A stretch of DNA of 64,000 bases from Chryseolinea sp. H1M3-3 (GTDB taxonomy: Bacteria; Bacteroidota; Bacteroidia; Cytophagales; Cyclobacteriaceae), in NCBI RefSeq assembly GCF_029360725.1, contig NZ_JARKMY010000001.1, positions 992,001 to 1,056,000 on the forward strand, written 5' to 3'. Shown here piece after piece: positions 34,281 to 42,063 of this stretch (its first letter is position 1; each line of letters opens with the position of its first letter). The notes below the pieces were generated by a model that was not told the origin of the DNA, ran no database searches, and was given only the letters and a program-made list of their open reading frames with translations. Made by a program: the position numbers and the translations under genes.

Positions 34281-35711
34281 TCATTTAATTCGCATAATAA
34301 ACTTTTTGTGCCACTGCATTCCTAATTTAGCCACCAAAGACTTTGCCTTTAATTTTGCTGCAACGATATTCGACTTTCGATTCCGGGCCTTAAAATAATT
34401 CACCTCACTAATCACCCTTTTCACTGCATAATCATAATACCTCCGCGAATACGTCCTTTTAAAATCCACTTGTCGATCCGTCGAGCTAGACCAATCTAAG
34501 TCAGTAGTTTGAAGCGCTTCAATTTCCTGAAACAGTTCTGTTCCTTTTATCGGATAGGCTACTGTAATTGTAAAGTGATCTGGATTGGATTCTTTGAGAT
34601 GATGAATGGTCTCTTCAATATCGGCTTCCGTTTCACCGGGATAACCAAGCATAATAAACGTGCCGGCTTCGATACCGTGTTTCCTGGTAAGCTTGATCAT
34701 ATCACGCACTTGATTTACATCTACCCGTCGATCCATTAAATCAATCACCTTTTGCGATCCACTTTCTGCACCGATCCATACACGAAAACATCCGGTTTCC
34801 TTTAGCATCAAAATCACTTCTTCATTCAAACGGTCTGCGCGGGTAATGCACTCGTAGGGAATTGAAAGGTTATGCTTTTTAAGTTCGTCACGAAAAGAGG
34901 TTAACCATTTATGACTAATCGTAAAAACATCATCTACAAACCAAAGCGAATCAGGATTATATTCTTTTTTTAGCTGTACAAGGTCTTCAACAACTTTATC
35001 AGGATTTCTTCTTCGATAACTTAGGCCGTATACTGCGCGACTACACCATTTGCAAGTGTATGGGCAACCGCGCATGGTGCTAACAGAAAGTGCATTCTTT
35101 CCATGATGGGCTCTCCATGCTTCAAGATATAAGTGTAGGTTTATTTTTTTCCTATTCGGAACAGCGAGGTCATTAAGATCTTTTATTTTTTGCCGCTCCG
35201 GATTTTGAACAAACGTGTCATTCTCCAGAAATGCAATTCCTGAAATGGATTTTTGCATACTCACATTTTCCCCGGTTGAATCTTCTTCTACACGAGCAGG
35301 AACGAGTATCAAACTATTTACCAATTCAGTCATGGTCTCTTCTCCTTCCCCGATCACGATATAGTCAGCGCCGAACCGTAAAAAGTTTTCTGCACTATAC
35401 CGCACTTCCGGACCTCCAAGAATAATAGTGGTACCAGGCAAGTTTTCATTGACAAAGCGAATGGTTTCCAAGACATTCAGTTTGGTCATCAGGTTAACAT
35501 AAATGCCAATCAGTCGCGGTTTATGCGTTAACAGGTACGTACGAAAAGCTCTTTTAGAAGAAAAGGTTGTGTCATAAACTTCATGTTCTATGCCCTGCTC
35601 TTCAAGATATCCTGAGATGTACAAAATACCCAACGGCGGATAAGGACGCATGATTTGTTGCTCCTTTTCATCGTCCTCCAAAAAATAACAATGCGTTAAA
35701 AGGATATCCAT
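34281..35711 (-). CDS. Radical SAM protein with B12-binding-like domain (copy 2)
   Basis: The 476-aa protein has the N-terminal Rossmann-like fold with RPYPPLGILYISGYLEEQG and the loop IILGGPEVRY, and the EGEETM segment of B12-binding-type radical SAM proteins. No D-x-H-x-x-G is present. The cluster motif lies in RGCPYTCKWC (C216, C220, C223), followed by WFVDDVFTIS, ITRADRLN and GAESGSQKVIDLMDR. Its closest relative in the window is copy 3. It is separated by 4 bases from the upstream methyltransferase gene and by 43 from the downstream CxxCH gene, so all three belong to one run. Confidence 0.87.
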   Translation of the reverse strand: MDILLTHCYFLEDDEKEQQIMRPYPPLGILYISGYLEEQGIEHEVYDTTFSSKRAFRTYLLTHKPRLIGIYVNLMTKLNVLETIRFVNENLPGTTIILGGPEVRYSAENFLRFGADYIVIGEGEETMTELVNSLILVPARVEEDSTGENVSMQKSISGIAFLENDTFVQNPERQKIKDLNDLAVPNRKKINLHLYLEAWRAHHGKNALSVSTMRGCPYTCKWCSRAVYGLSYRRRNPDKVVEDLVQLKKEYNPDSLWFVDDVFTISHKWLTSFRDELKKHNLSIPYECITRADRLNEEVILMLKETGCFRVWIGAESGSQKVIDLMDRRVDVNQVRDMIKLTRKHGIEAGTFIMLGYPGETEADIEETIHHLKESNPDHFTITVAYPIKGTELFQEIEALQTTDLDWSSSTDRQVDFKRTYSRRYYDYAVKRVISEVNYFKARNRKSNIVAAKLKAKSLVAKLGMQWHKKFIMRIK

Positions 35712-35715
35712 GTCG

Positions 35716-36531
35716 CTAGCGTGAGAATCCTTTTGTAGGTTTTACTCTTAAATCAATCAGATAATGATCTGCCATGCCCGCCAACAGCGACCACGTGTTT
35801 AACTTCTTTTCCAGACTATTTAAAATCGCCAAAAAACGTTTATGCTTCGAAAAATACTGCTGCAAATACGACGGTGGTAACGCAATGCCTATGGGCTTCA
35901 TTCTTACTACTGAAAATTTAGTGGCCCACGATTTCACCTGCCCTGGCCTGAAGTACCAAGTTTTAACCTTAGCGCCTTGCAGGCCCGCATCAACACTTCC
36001 CTTGGTCCATCTTCTGAAAGCATTCTTGAATTGAAATTTCAGCAAGAAATAAATCGACTCCCACAAGCAAAATTTAGGCATGATCACGGCGACAAATCGT
36101 CCGTCGGGAGAAAGAATTGCAGGAAGCTTGTCCAGTAATTTTTTTAATGACTCCGGATTGATACAATTCAATCCTCCGAAATTTGAGAAAACAAGATCAA
36201 ACTTCTTTTCAAACAAGGAATCATCAAAGCTATCAAGATCCAGATATTGAGAACTGATTTTATTCTGCATGGAATACTGCTGCACTTTTTCCTGGGTTAC
36301 TTTCAGCATCTCCTCGGAAACATCCGTAGCCACAATATTGAATCCTTTTTCACTGAATAAAACTGCATCTTCGCCCGTACCACAATTCAACTCTAGAATA
36401 TCTAGCCCTTTCAGCTCGGCTGTAATCTTTTCAAGATAATTCCAGACCTGTTTCCGTTGCAGCTGTCCGATTGGCGTTCGTGTAAAAGACGAATCGTACG
36501 AGGAGGCAATATGATCAAAAGGTACGCCCAT
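35716..36531 (-). CDS. Class I SAM-dependent methyltransferase
   Basis: The 271-aa protein begins GVPFDHIASSYDSSF, a common start for UbiE/Methyltransf_11-type enzymes, and has the SAM motif ILELNCGTGEDAVLF and VATDVSEEM. A long C-terminal segment (residues 150-271) is basic and may contact the membrane. The chosen ATG 36531 lies 31 bases after the upstream stop; the frame stays open to a TTG at 36588 that would overlap the radical SAM gene. It lies between radical SAM copies 2 and 3 and probably acts on the same pathway intermediate. Confidence 0.83.
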   Translation of the reverse strand: MGVPFDHIASSYDSSFTRTPIGQLQRKQVWNYLEKITAELKGLDILELNCGTGEDAVLFSEKGFNIVATDVSEEMLKVTQEKVQQYSMQNKISSQYLDLDSFDDSLFEKKFDLVFSNFGGLNCINPESLKKLLDKLPAILSPDGRFVAVIMPKFCLWESIYFLLKFQFKNAFRRWTKGSVDAGLQGAKVKTWYFRPGQVKSWATKFSVVRMKPIGIALPPSYLQQYFSKHKRFLAILNSLEKKLNTWSLLAGMADHYLIDLRVKPTKGFSR

Positions 36532-36562
36532 TACTTCATTTCTTCTTCTCACGCTGCTCACA

Positions 36563-38035
36563 TTAAGGGTTAACCGCGGGTCCTTCAAGCTTCAATTTCC
36601 TTAATTTCAACCCTTGCGTGAATGTTGTTGGAATATAATAAAATGTTGCAAGACCTGCTCGCAAATCTTTATAGGTAAGACGCAAAGGGTCACGAATGAG
36701 TTTCTTAAGACTCAAAAATCCTTTTTCCTTTCGATAAATACCGTGAACATATCGATGTAACTCTTTATAGTATTGTTTGTTAAAAGTGCTTTCAAACATT
36801 ACCATCAGGTCATCCGAATCACTCCAGTTTTGTTTTTCCCGCATCTGATCTTTCACTTTTTCATAAAATTTCGTTCCGGGAAGCGGATAAGAGACAGATA
36901 TGCCTACTTCATCGGGCATCAATGTGCGCACCATCTGAATGGTAGCATTGATGTCCTCCTGTGTTTCGCCCAAATACCCAAATTGTAAAAAGAACGCAAC
37001 GCGTATTCCCTTTTTCTTCATTAACCGTGTTGCCTCATAGATTTCCTCCACCTTCGTCCCTTTATCCATGGCGTCCAGAATTTTCTGTGATCCTGATTCC
37101 GCACCAACCCAAATCGTATCCACGCCAGATTCCGATAATGCATCCAACGTATCTTCCTGCAGCAACAGATCCACACGGGATTGAATTTTATATCGAATCT
37201 TGATATGCTTTTCTTCCAATAACATCTTAAACTCCTGCACCCATCCGGGCTTTAATCCGAAGATGTCATCACACATCCAGAAATAATCAGGTGCGTAATT
37301 CTTGATCAGCATTTCAATTTCATTTACAACGTGCTGTGGTGAACGCGAAGTATAACGGTTTCCGTAAATGGGTTTTGCACACCAATTGCATTTGAAGGGA
37401 CACCCGCGTGTTGTAGCAATATTTAATGAGAAGTATCCGTGATGCTGAAGCCAGATTTTGCGATATGCCTCCATGTCGACCAGATCCCATGCGGGCATTG
37501 GCAACGTGTCCAGGTCACGAATGACCTGACGCGGAGCTGTGAGTTTTATCTCGCCTGCCCTACGGTACGCAAGTCCTTGTACTTGCTCAATATCTTGACT
37601 ATTCTCCAAGGCCGTCAACAAGGCAACTAATGTTTCCTCTCCTTCACCGCGAACAACATAATCAACATGATGATTAAAATACTTTTCATAATGGTCAGCA
37701 GCATCCGAACTAGACACGATCACAGTGCATCCCCGTTTTTTACTTTCCTCCGCCATTTTAAATGCAGCGTTCCGCATGTTGGTCAGACACATCTTGCTGA
37801 GATAATTAAATCCATCATCATAGATGACCAGGTATTTTGGTTTTTGATCAACAAGAACAGGTAGTAAGTCCGTTGTATCATCGCGAAGGTTGGTATCAAA
37901 AAGTGAAACCTTATACCCGGCATTTCTAACTACAGCTGCCGCAAGGATAGTCGCCAACGGAGGATATGGTTGTTTAAACCGCCACTGCTTTTCGTCGAAT
38001 TTATAAAAGTAAGAATGTGTGAATAATACCTGCAT
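36563..38035 (-). CDS. Radical SAM protein with B12-binding-like domain (copy 3)
   Basis: The 490-aa protein is a relative of copy 2 (QPYPPLATILAAAVVRNAG, EGEETLVAL). Its [4Fe-4S] motif is RGCPFKCNWC (C212, C216, C219) and it also has DDIFGLKPG, GAESGSQKILDAMDKG and GYLGETQEDINAT. The loop that reads LGG in copy 2 is VSSSD here, so the N-terminal domain has diverged, and there is no D-x-H-x-x-G. The gene is 16 bases downstream of the nucleotidyltransferase gene and belongs to the same six-gene minus-strand run. Confidence 0.87.
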   Translation of the reverse strand: MQVLFTHSYFYKFDEKQWRFKQPYPPLATILAAAVVRNAGYKVSLFDTNLRDDTTDLLPVLVDQKPKYLVIYDDGFNYLSKMCLTNMRNAAFKMAEESKKRGCTVIVSSSDAADHYEKYFNHHVDYVVRGEGEETLVALLTALENSQDIEQVQGLAYRRAGEIKLTAPRQVIRDLDTLPMPAWDLVDMEAYRKIWLQHHGYFSLNIATTRGCPFKCNWCAKPIYGNRYTSRSPQHVVNEIEMLIKNYAPDYFWMCDDIFGLKPGWVQEFKMLLEEKHIKIRYKIQSRVDLLLQEDTLDALSESGVDTIWVGAESGSQKILDAMDKGTKVEEIYEATRLMKKKGIRVAFFLQFGYLGETQEDINATIQMVRTLMPDEVGISVSYPLPGTKFYEKVKDQMREKQNWSDSDDLMVMFESTFNKQYYKELHRYVHGIYRKEKGFLSLKKLIRDPLRLTYKDLRAGLATFYYIPTTFTQGLKLRKLKLEGPAVNP

Positions 38036-38051
38036 TCGTCGGTTGTTAGCG

Positions 38052-39041
38052 TTAATGTAGTTTCCCGGTTACTAAAGTAGAGTTACTGCGAGATGCCCAA
38101 TTAAATTGTCCATTACTATTTAGTCCGGCAGACTTCAGTTTATCCTGGTATATGTCCATGACTCTGCGTTGAAAATTTTTATCATGGTTTTTCGCCGCGT
38201 ATGATTTTGACTTAAATGCTACTTTAAAATCACTTGCTGAATAGTCTTTCTCGTACAATCTTTTCCATCTTGAAAGTGTCTTATGCCTGAAATATTTTTC
38301 AAGATAACTTCCGAACCAACCGCCTAAACATTTTTCAATAAGACGCTTTCTGATTGATGGGATGCTAACAGGAACATTACTCACATCCCTTTTCTCATAG
38401 TTTGGAAAAAAATCAGTTATCCATGCGTTGCGCTGATGTAAATTCTCAAACTGATTTACTCCATAGAGTGGAATTACAGTAGCCAATTCTGTGGCCGTAA
38501 ACAAATTCTTTTCTTCAATTTCCAAATGATCTTCATCGACAAAGTAGTTGACACAAAAATATTTATGAGCGTTGAAAAGAAACAATCTTTTATACAGCAC
38601 TAAAAGTGTGCGAGCGATCCATAATCTTTTAGGCGCAGTAATGATGAAGAAATCCAAATCCGAATTTTCATCCATGTATCCCTTCGATAGTGAGCCTGAT
38701 GCCAGTACGCCCCTAACAAAGGGGAACCTTGAAATGAAGCGCGCTTTCTTGGCGGCTAACAAAAGAAATTTTTCAGCTTCACGATTTCCCTTTATCCTTC
38801 TCTCAATAAAAGCCATGTTGTCTTTCAGACTAAAGAAGTTGCCGAATTGAAAAATTATTTTCTGCTCCTTCAGAAAATTTATTCTTGACACAAATACGGA
38901 ATGCGAAATGGCCGGAATTCCCAAAAAACGAATGATCTCCTCTGATTTTAAAGGATAATTAAAGATGTCATAATACAACAGCGTTCGTATGATTTGCTCA
39001 TCCACCAACGTTAAGATTCGTTCAACTCGTTTTGCTTCCAT
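38052..39041 (-). CDS. Nucleotidyltransferase-domain protein
   Basis: The 329-aa protein has a helical N-terminal region with LLYYDIFNYPLKSEEIIRFL (winged-helix-like). A nucleotidyltransferase fold follows: the G-S-x-S-K-G motif GSLSKGYMDENSDLDFF starts at G116 and its metal-binding acids D128 and D130 are intact. The C-terminal half is unassigned and basic. Proteins of this type occur next to radical SAM and glycosyltransferase genes; their substrate is unknown. ATG 39041 is 4 bases after the stop of the upstream GT2 gene. An in-frame extension to 39146 would overlap that gene and is rejected. Confidence 0.75.
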   Translation of the reverse strand: MEAKRVERILTLVDEQIIRTLLYYDIFNYPLKSEEIIRFLGIPAISHSVFVSRINFLKEQKIIFQFGNFFSLKDNMAFIERRIKGNREAEKFLLLAAKKARFISRFPFVRGVLASGSLSKGYMDENSDLDFFIITAPKRLWIARTLLVLYKRLFLFNAHKYFCVNYFVDEDHLEIEEKNLFTATELATVIPLYGVNQFENLHQRNAWITDFFPNYEKRDVSNVPVSIPSIRKRLIEKCLGGWFGSYLEKYFRHKTLSRWKRLYEKDYSASDFKVAFKSKSYAAKNHDKNFQRRVMDIYQDKLKSAGLNSNGQFNWASRSNSTLVTGKLH

Positions 39042-39045
39042 ACCT

Positions 39046-39873
39046 TTATCCGTTGTACTCCGCAAATTGCTGGATCGTTCGTTGATTAAAAAATTCCCGT
39101 TCCCGATCATTTGCCCATCCCCACTTGTTAAAATAACGGACGGCACTTTTGATGTTACACCATGTTAACCAAATATTCCGGTAGGAACCGCGTTGGTAAT
39201 AATGATAAATTGTCGCCTGAGGAAAATAAACAGTGCGATAGCGTTTGTGAATTCTCCTGGAGAGGTCGATATCTTCCGTGTAAAGAAAGAACCGCTCATC
39301 AAATAGCCCAATTTCCCTGAGTACTTCGGATCTTAAAAACATAAAGCATCCGGAAAGAAAAGGCACGTCCATGATTCTATCGTACCCCGAAAATCTGAGC
39401 TCATATCGATAGTTTTCTTTTTCGAGTGATGAGGTATAAAAATTAAAGAACCGGCGTTTTATTAACGTCGTCGGTGTGGGGAGTAGCTTGCATAGGGGTT
39501 GTATCCGGCCATCAGGATAAAGTACTTTAGGCATCACTTGCCCAATTTCTGGGTGCTGATTCATAAACTGATAAAGTGTAGGAATCACATTTTCATCGAA
39601 ATAAACATCCGGATTTAAGATGATGTGATATCTCGATTCATCTAGTATTTCGCGAAGGATGGTGTTGTGCCCTGCTCCAAAGCCAAGATTTTTATTGTTG
39701 AATCTGTAAATTATTCTCGGATCGTTTACCAGATATTTCAAAGCATCGGTAGGAGAATTATCCACCAAATAGAGTTTAGATTCCTGCGTGCTCTTCAAAA
39801 AGCTGTGAATCGTTTTTTGAAGTATCTCGGAGGAATTTTTATAGACAACGATGGATGCAGTTAGGTCTTTCAT
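39046..39873 (-). CDS. Family 2 glycosyltransferase, rhamnosyltransferase-like
   Basis: The 275-aa enzyme has the N-terminal strand TASIVVYKNSSEILQ, LYLVDNSP and NKNLGFGAGHN. The metal/donor segment HIILNPDVYF follows, then LSGCFMFLRSEVLREIGLFDERFFLYTED in pieces. These features are shared with WbbL-type rhamnosyltransferases of O-antigen and cell-wall polysaccharide synthesis. ATG 39873 gives the usual N terminus; an upstream ATG at 39897 would add 8 residues. It is the first gene of the six-gene minus-strand run that includes radical SAM copies 2 and 3. Confidence 0.87.
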   Translation of the reverse strand: MKDLTASIVVYKNSSEILQKTIHSFLKSTQESKLYLVDNSPTDALKYLVNDPRIIYRFNNKNLGFGAGHNTILREILDESRYHIILNPDVYFDENVIPTLYQFMNQHPEIGQVMPKVLYPDGRIQPLCKLLPTPTTLIKRRFFNFYTSSLEKENYRYELRFSGYDRIMDVPFLSGCFMFLRSEVLREIGLFDERFFLYTEDIDLSRRIHKRYRTVYFPQATIYHYYQRGSYRNIWLTWCNIKSAVRYFNKWGWANDREREFFNQRTIQQFAEYNG

Positions 39874-40002
39874 AAATATTTTGTGAGATAAAGACATTTT
39901 TCACCCATGTGGTTAATACACACATCAAACAAAATTTGAATTTCCAGAAAAAGAGTAGAATTTTATCCGGAACAATTGTCACTTAAACCGCGACAGGCTT
40001 TT

Positions 40003-41895
40003 ATGAACACTATATCTTCTTTCTCAGATTATCAGCAACACTATAATAGAAGTATTGAAAACCCGGAAGCCTTCTGGGAAGACGTCGCCAACAATTTCGT
40101 CTGGAAAAAAAAATGGAGTAAAGTATTGGAATGGGATTTCCATAAACCTGAGGTAAAATGGTTTATTGGAGGGAAACTCAACATCACTGAAAATTGCATT
40201 GATCGTCATTTACCTAAAAAGGCAAATCACACAGCCATCATTTGGGAGCCTAATGATCCAAAAGATGAAGCGAAGAAGATCACGTATCAAACCCTGCATG
40301 ACGAAGTTTGCAAAGTTGCGAATATGCTAAAGGCGAATGGAATCAGGAAAGGAGATCGCGTTTGTATCTACATGCCAATGGTGCCCGAACTTGCCTATGC
40401 CATATTGGGTTGCGCTCGCATTGGTGCTGTTCATTCAGTTGTGTTTGCCGGATTCTCTGCAGGATCTCTCGTCGACCGGATCAATGACTCGGGTTGTAAA
40501 CTTGTCATCACCGCCGATGGAACAGTTCGCGGCGATAAAAAAATTGAACTGAAAGCAATTGTGGATGAAGCGCTAAAGAAATGCCCTTCCATAGAACGCA
40601 CCATCGTGTTGTCGCGCACAAGTAAATTACCTTTTATGAAAGAAGGGCGCGATGTTTGGTGGCATGATGAAATAAAAAATGTAGACGCTCATTGTCCGGC
40701 CGAAGCGATGGATTCCGAGGATTTACTTTTTATCCTTTATACATCAGGCTCTACAGGAAAACCGAAAGGTATGGTTCACACATGTGGTGGTTATATGGTC
40801 TATACAACCTACACGTTTCAAACGGTGTTCCAGTATCAGGAGGGACAAGTATATTGGTGCACTGCAGATGTTGGATGGATCACAGGACATTCGTACATCA
40901 TCTATGCACCTTTATGTGCCGGAGCTACTACTGTCATTTTCGAAGGAATACCTTCTTACCCCGACATGGGCCGGTTCTGGCAAGCTATCGAACGACATAA
41001 AGTAAATATATTTTATACGGCGCCGACGGCTATACGATCTCTTGAAAAAGCGCCGCTAAGTTTTGTTGAACGCAGTGATTTGTCGTCTCTAAAAATTTTA
41101 GGCTCAGTAGGTGAACCGATTAATGAAGAAGCCTGGCACTGGTACAACAAAAATATCGGAAAGGGAAAATGTCCCATAGTCGATACGTGGTGGCAAACGG
41201 AGACAGCAGGCTTCATGATTTCTCCGATTGCGCACGTTACACCATTGAAGCCAGCGCATGCAACACTCCCGCTGCCAGGCGTGCAACCCGCAATAATGGA
41301 TGAAAATGGAAAAGAAGTAGAAGGCAACAACACGGAAGGCCGTTTGACTATTAAATTTCCATGGCCAGCCATCGCAAGGACGATTTACGGGGATCACCAA
41401 CGATTCAGGGATACTTATTTTTCAACTTTCCCGGGAAAATATTTTACCGGTGATGGCTGTAAGCGCGATGAAAATGGTTACTATAGAATAACGGGCCGGG
41501 TAGACGACATCATTATTGTATCTGGTCATAACCTTGGTACCGCTGAAATCGAAAGCGCGATCGACGAACACTCGGCCGTATGTGAGACTGCCGTTGTAGG
41601 ATTTCCCCACGACATTAAAGGCCAGGGTATCTATGCATTTGTTATTTGTTACAATAAGCCTAATGAAGAAGACAAACTTAGAAATGAAATCCGCGAAACT
41701 GTTTCGAAAATTATCGGCCCGATTTCAAAGCCAGACAAAATCCAGTTTGTCAGCGGCCTACCAAAAACACGTTCTGGTAAAATAATGCGCCGCATTCTCC
41801 GAAAGGTGGCCGAAGGCGATACTTCTAATTTAGGCGATACCACAACACTATTGGATCCTTCCATTGTAGATGAAATCAAAGCCGGTGCCCTTTAA
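40003..41895 (+). CDS. acs: Acetyl-CoA synthetase (AMP-forming)
   Basis: Acs activates acetate to acetyl-CoA through acetyl-AMP. The 630-aa enzyme has the P-loop-like YTSGSTGKPKG, the TADVGWITGHSY segment, the WWQTETAGFM motif and the C-terminal hinge GRVDDIIIVSGHN. The PKTRSGKIMRR motif holds the lysine K593 that is a regulatory acetylation site in the family. ATG 40003 is preferred over TTG 39976. It is monocistronic and followed by a strong terminator-like hairpin. The gene starts 129 bases from the divergent glycosyltransferase and marks the right boundary of the accessory region. Confidence 0.96.
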   Translation: MNTISSFSDYQQHYNRSIENPEAFWEDVANNFVWKKKWSKVLEWDFHKPEVKWFIGGKLNITENCIDRHLPKKANHTAIIWEPNDPKDEAKKITYQTLHDEVCKVANMLKANGIRKGDRVCIYMPMVPELAYAILGCARIGAVHSVVFAGFSAGSLVDRINDSGCKLVITADGTVRGDKKIELKAIVDEALKKCPSIERTIVLSRTSKLPFMKEGRDVWWHDEIKNVDAHCPAEAMDSEDLLFILYTSGSTGKPKGMVHTCGGYMVYTTYTFQTVFQYQEGQVYWCTADVGWITGHSYIIYAPLCAGATTVIFEGIPSYPDMGRFWQAIERHKVNIFYTAPTAIRSLEKAPLSFVERSDLSSLKILGSVGEPINEEAWHWYNKNIGKGKCPIVDTWWQTETAGFMISPIAHVTPLKPAHATLPLPGVQPAIMDENGKEVEGNNTEGRLTIKFPWPAIARTIYGDHQRFRDTYFSTFPGKYFTGDGCKRDENGYYRITGRVDDIIIVSGHNLGTAEIESAIDEHSAVCETAVVGFPHDIKGQGIYAFVICYNKPNEEDKLRNEIRETVSKIIGPISKPDKIQFVSGLPKTRSGKIMRRILRKVAEGDTSNLGDTTTLLDPSIVDEIKAGAL

Positions 41896-41933
41896 TTACG
41901 CTTGAAAATATTCTTTACGGAAGTTATCATAAC

Positions 41934-41970
41934 TGCCAGGCCGCGAAAATTGACTGCGCCTGGCATTTTT
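41934..41970 (+). terminator. Rho-independent terminator-like hairpin after acs
   Basis: The arms TGCCAGGC and GCCTGGCA form an 8-bp perfect stem, or 10 bp with a one-base bulge. A run of T (41965-41969) follows directly. It starts 39 bases after the acs stop codon. Confidence 0.72.
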
Positions 41971-42063
41971 ATTTACAAACTAAATTCAGGAAATATTTTA
42001 ACGGTGAGTTTATGGAAATGAAGTTTCATAAGCATCTAAGCGGTACTACCAAATTATACTGCG

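Noticed and set aside
17142-39873. CRISPR array, restriction system, phage or toxin-antitoxin genes in the accessory region
   Set aside because: No evenly spaced repeats and no cas, nuclease, integrase or transposase motifs were found; the nucleotidyltransferase has no HEPN partner.
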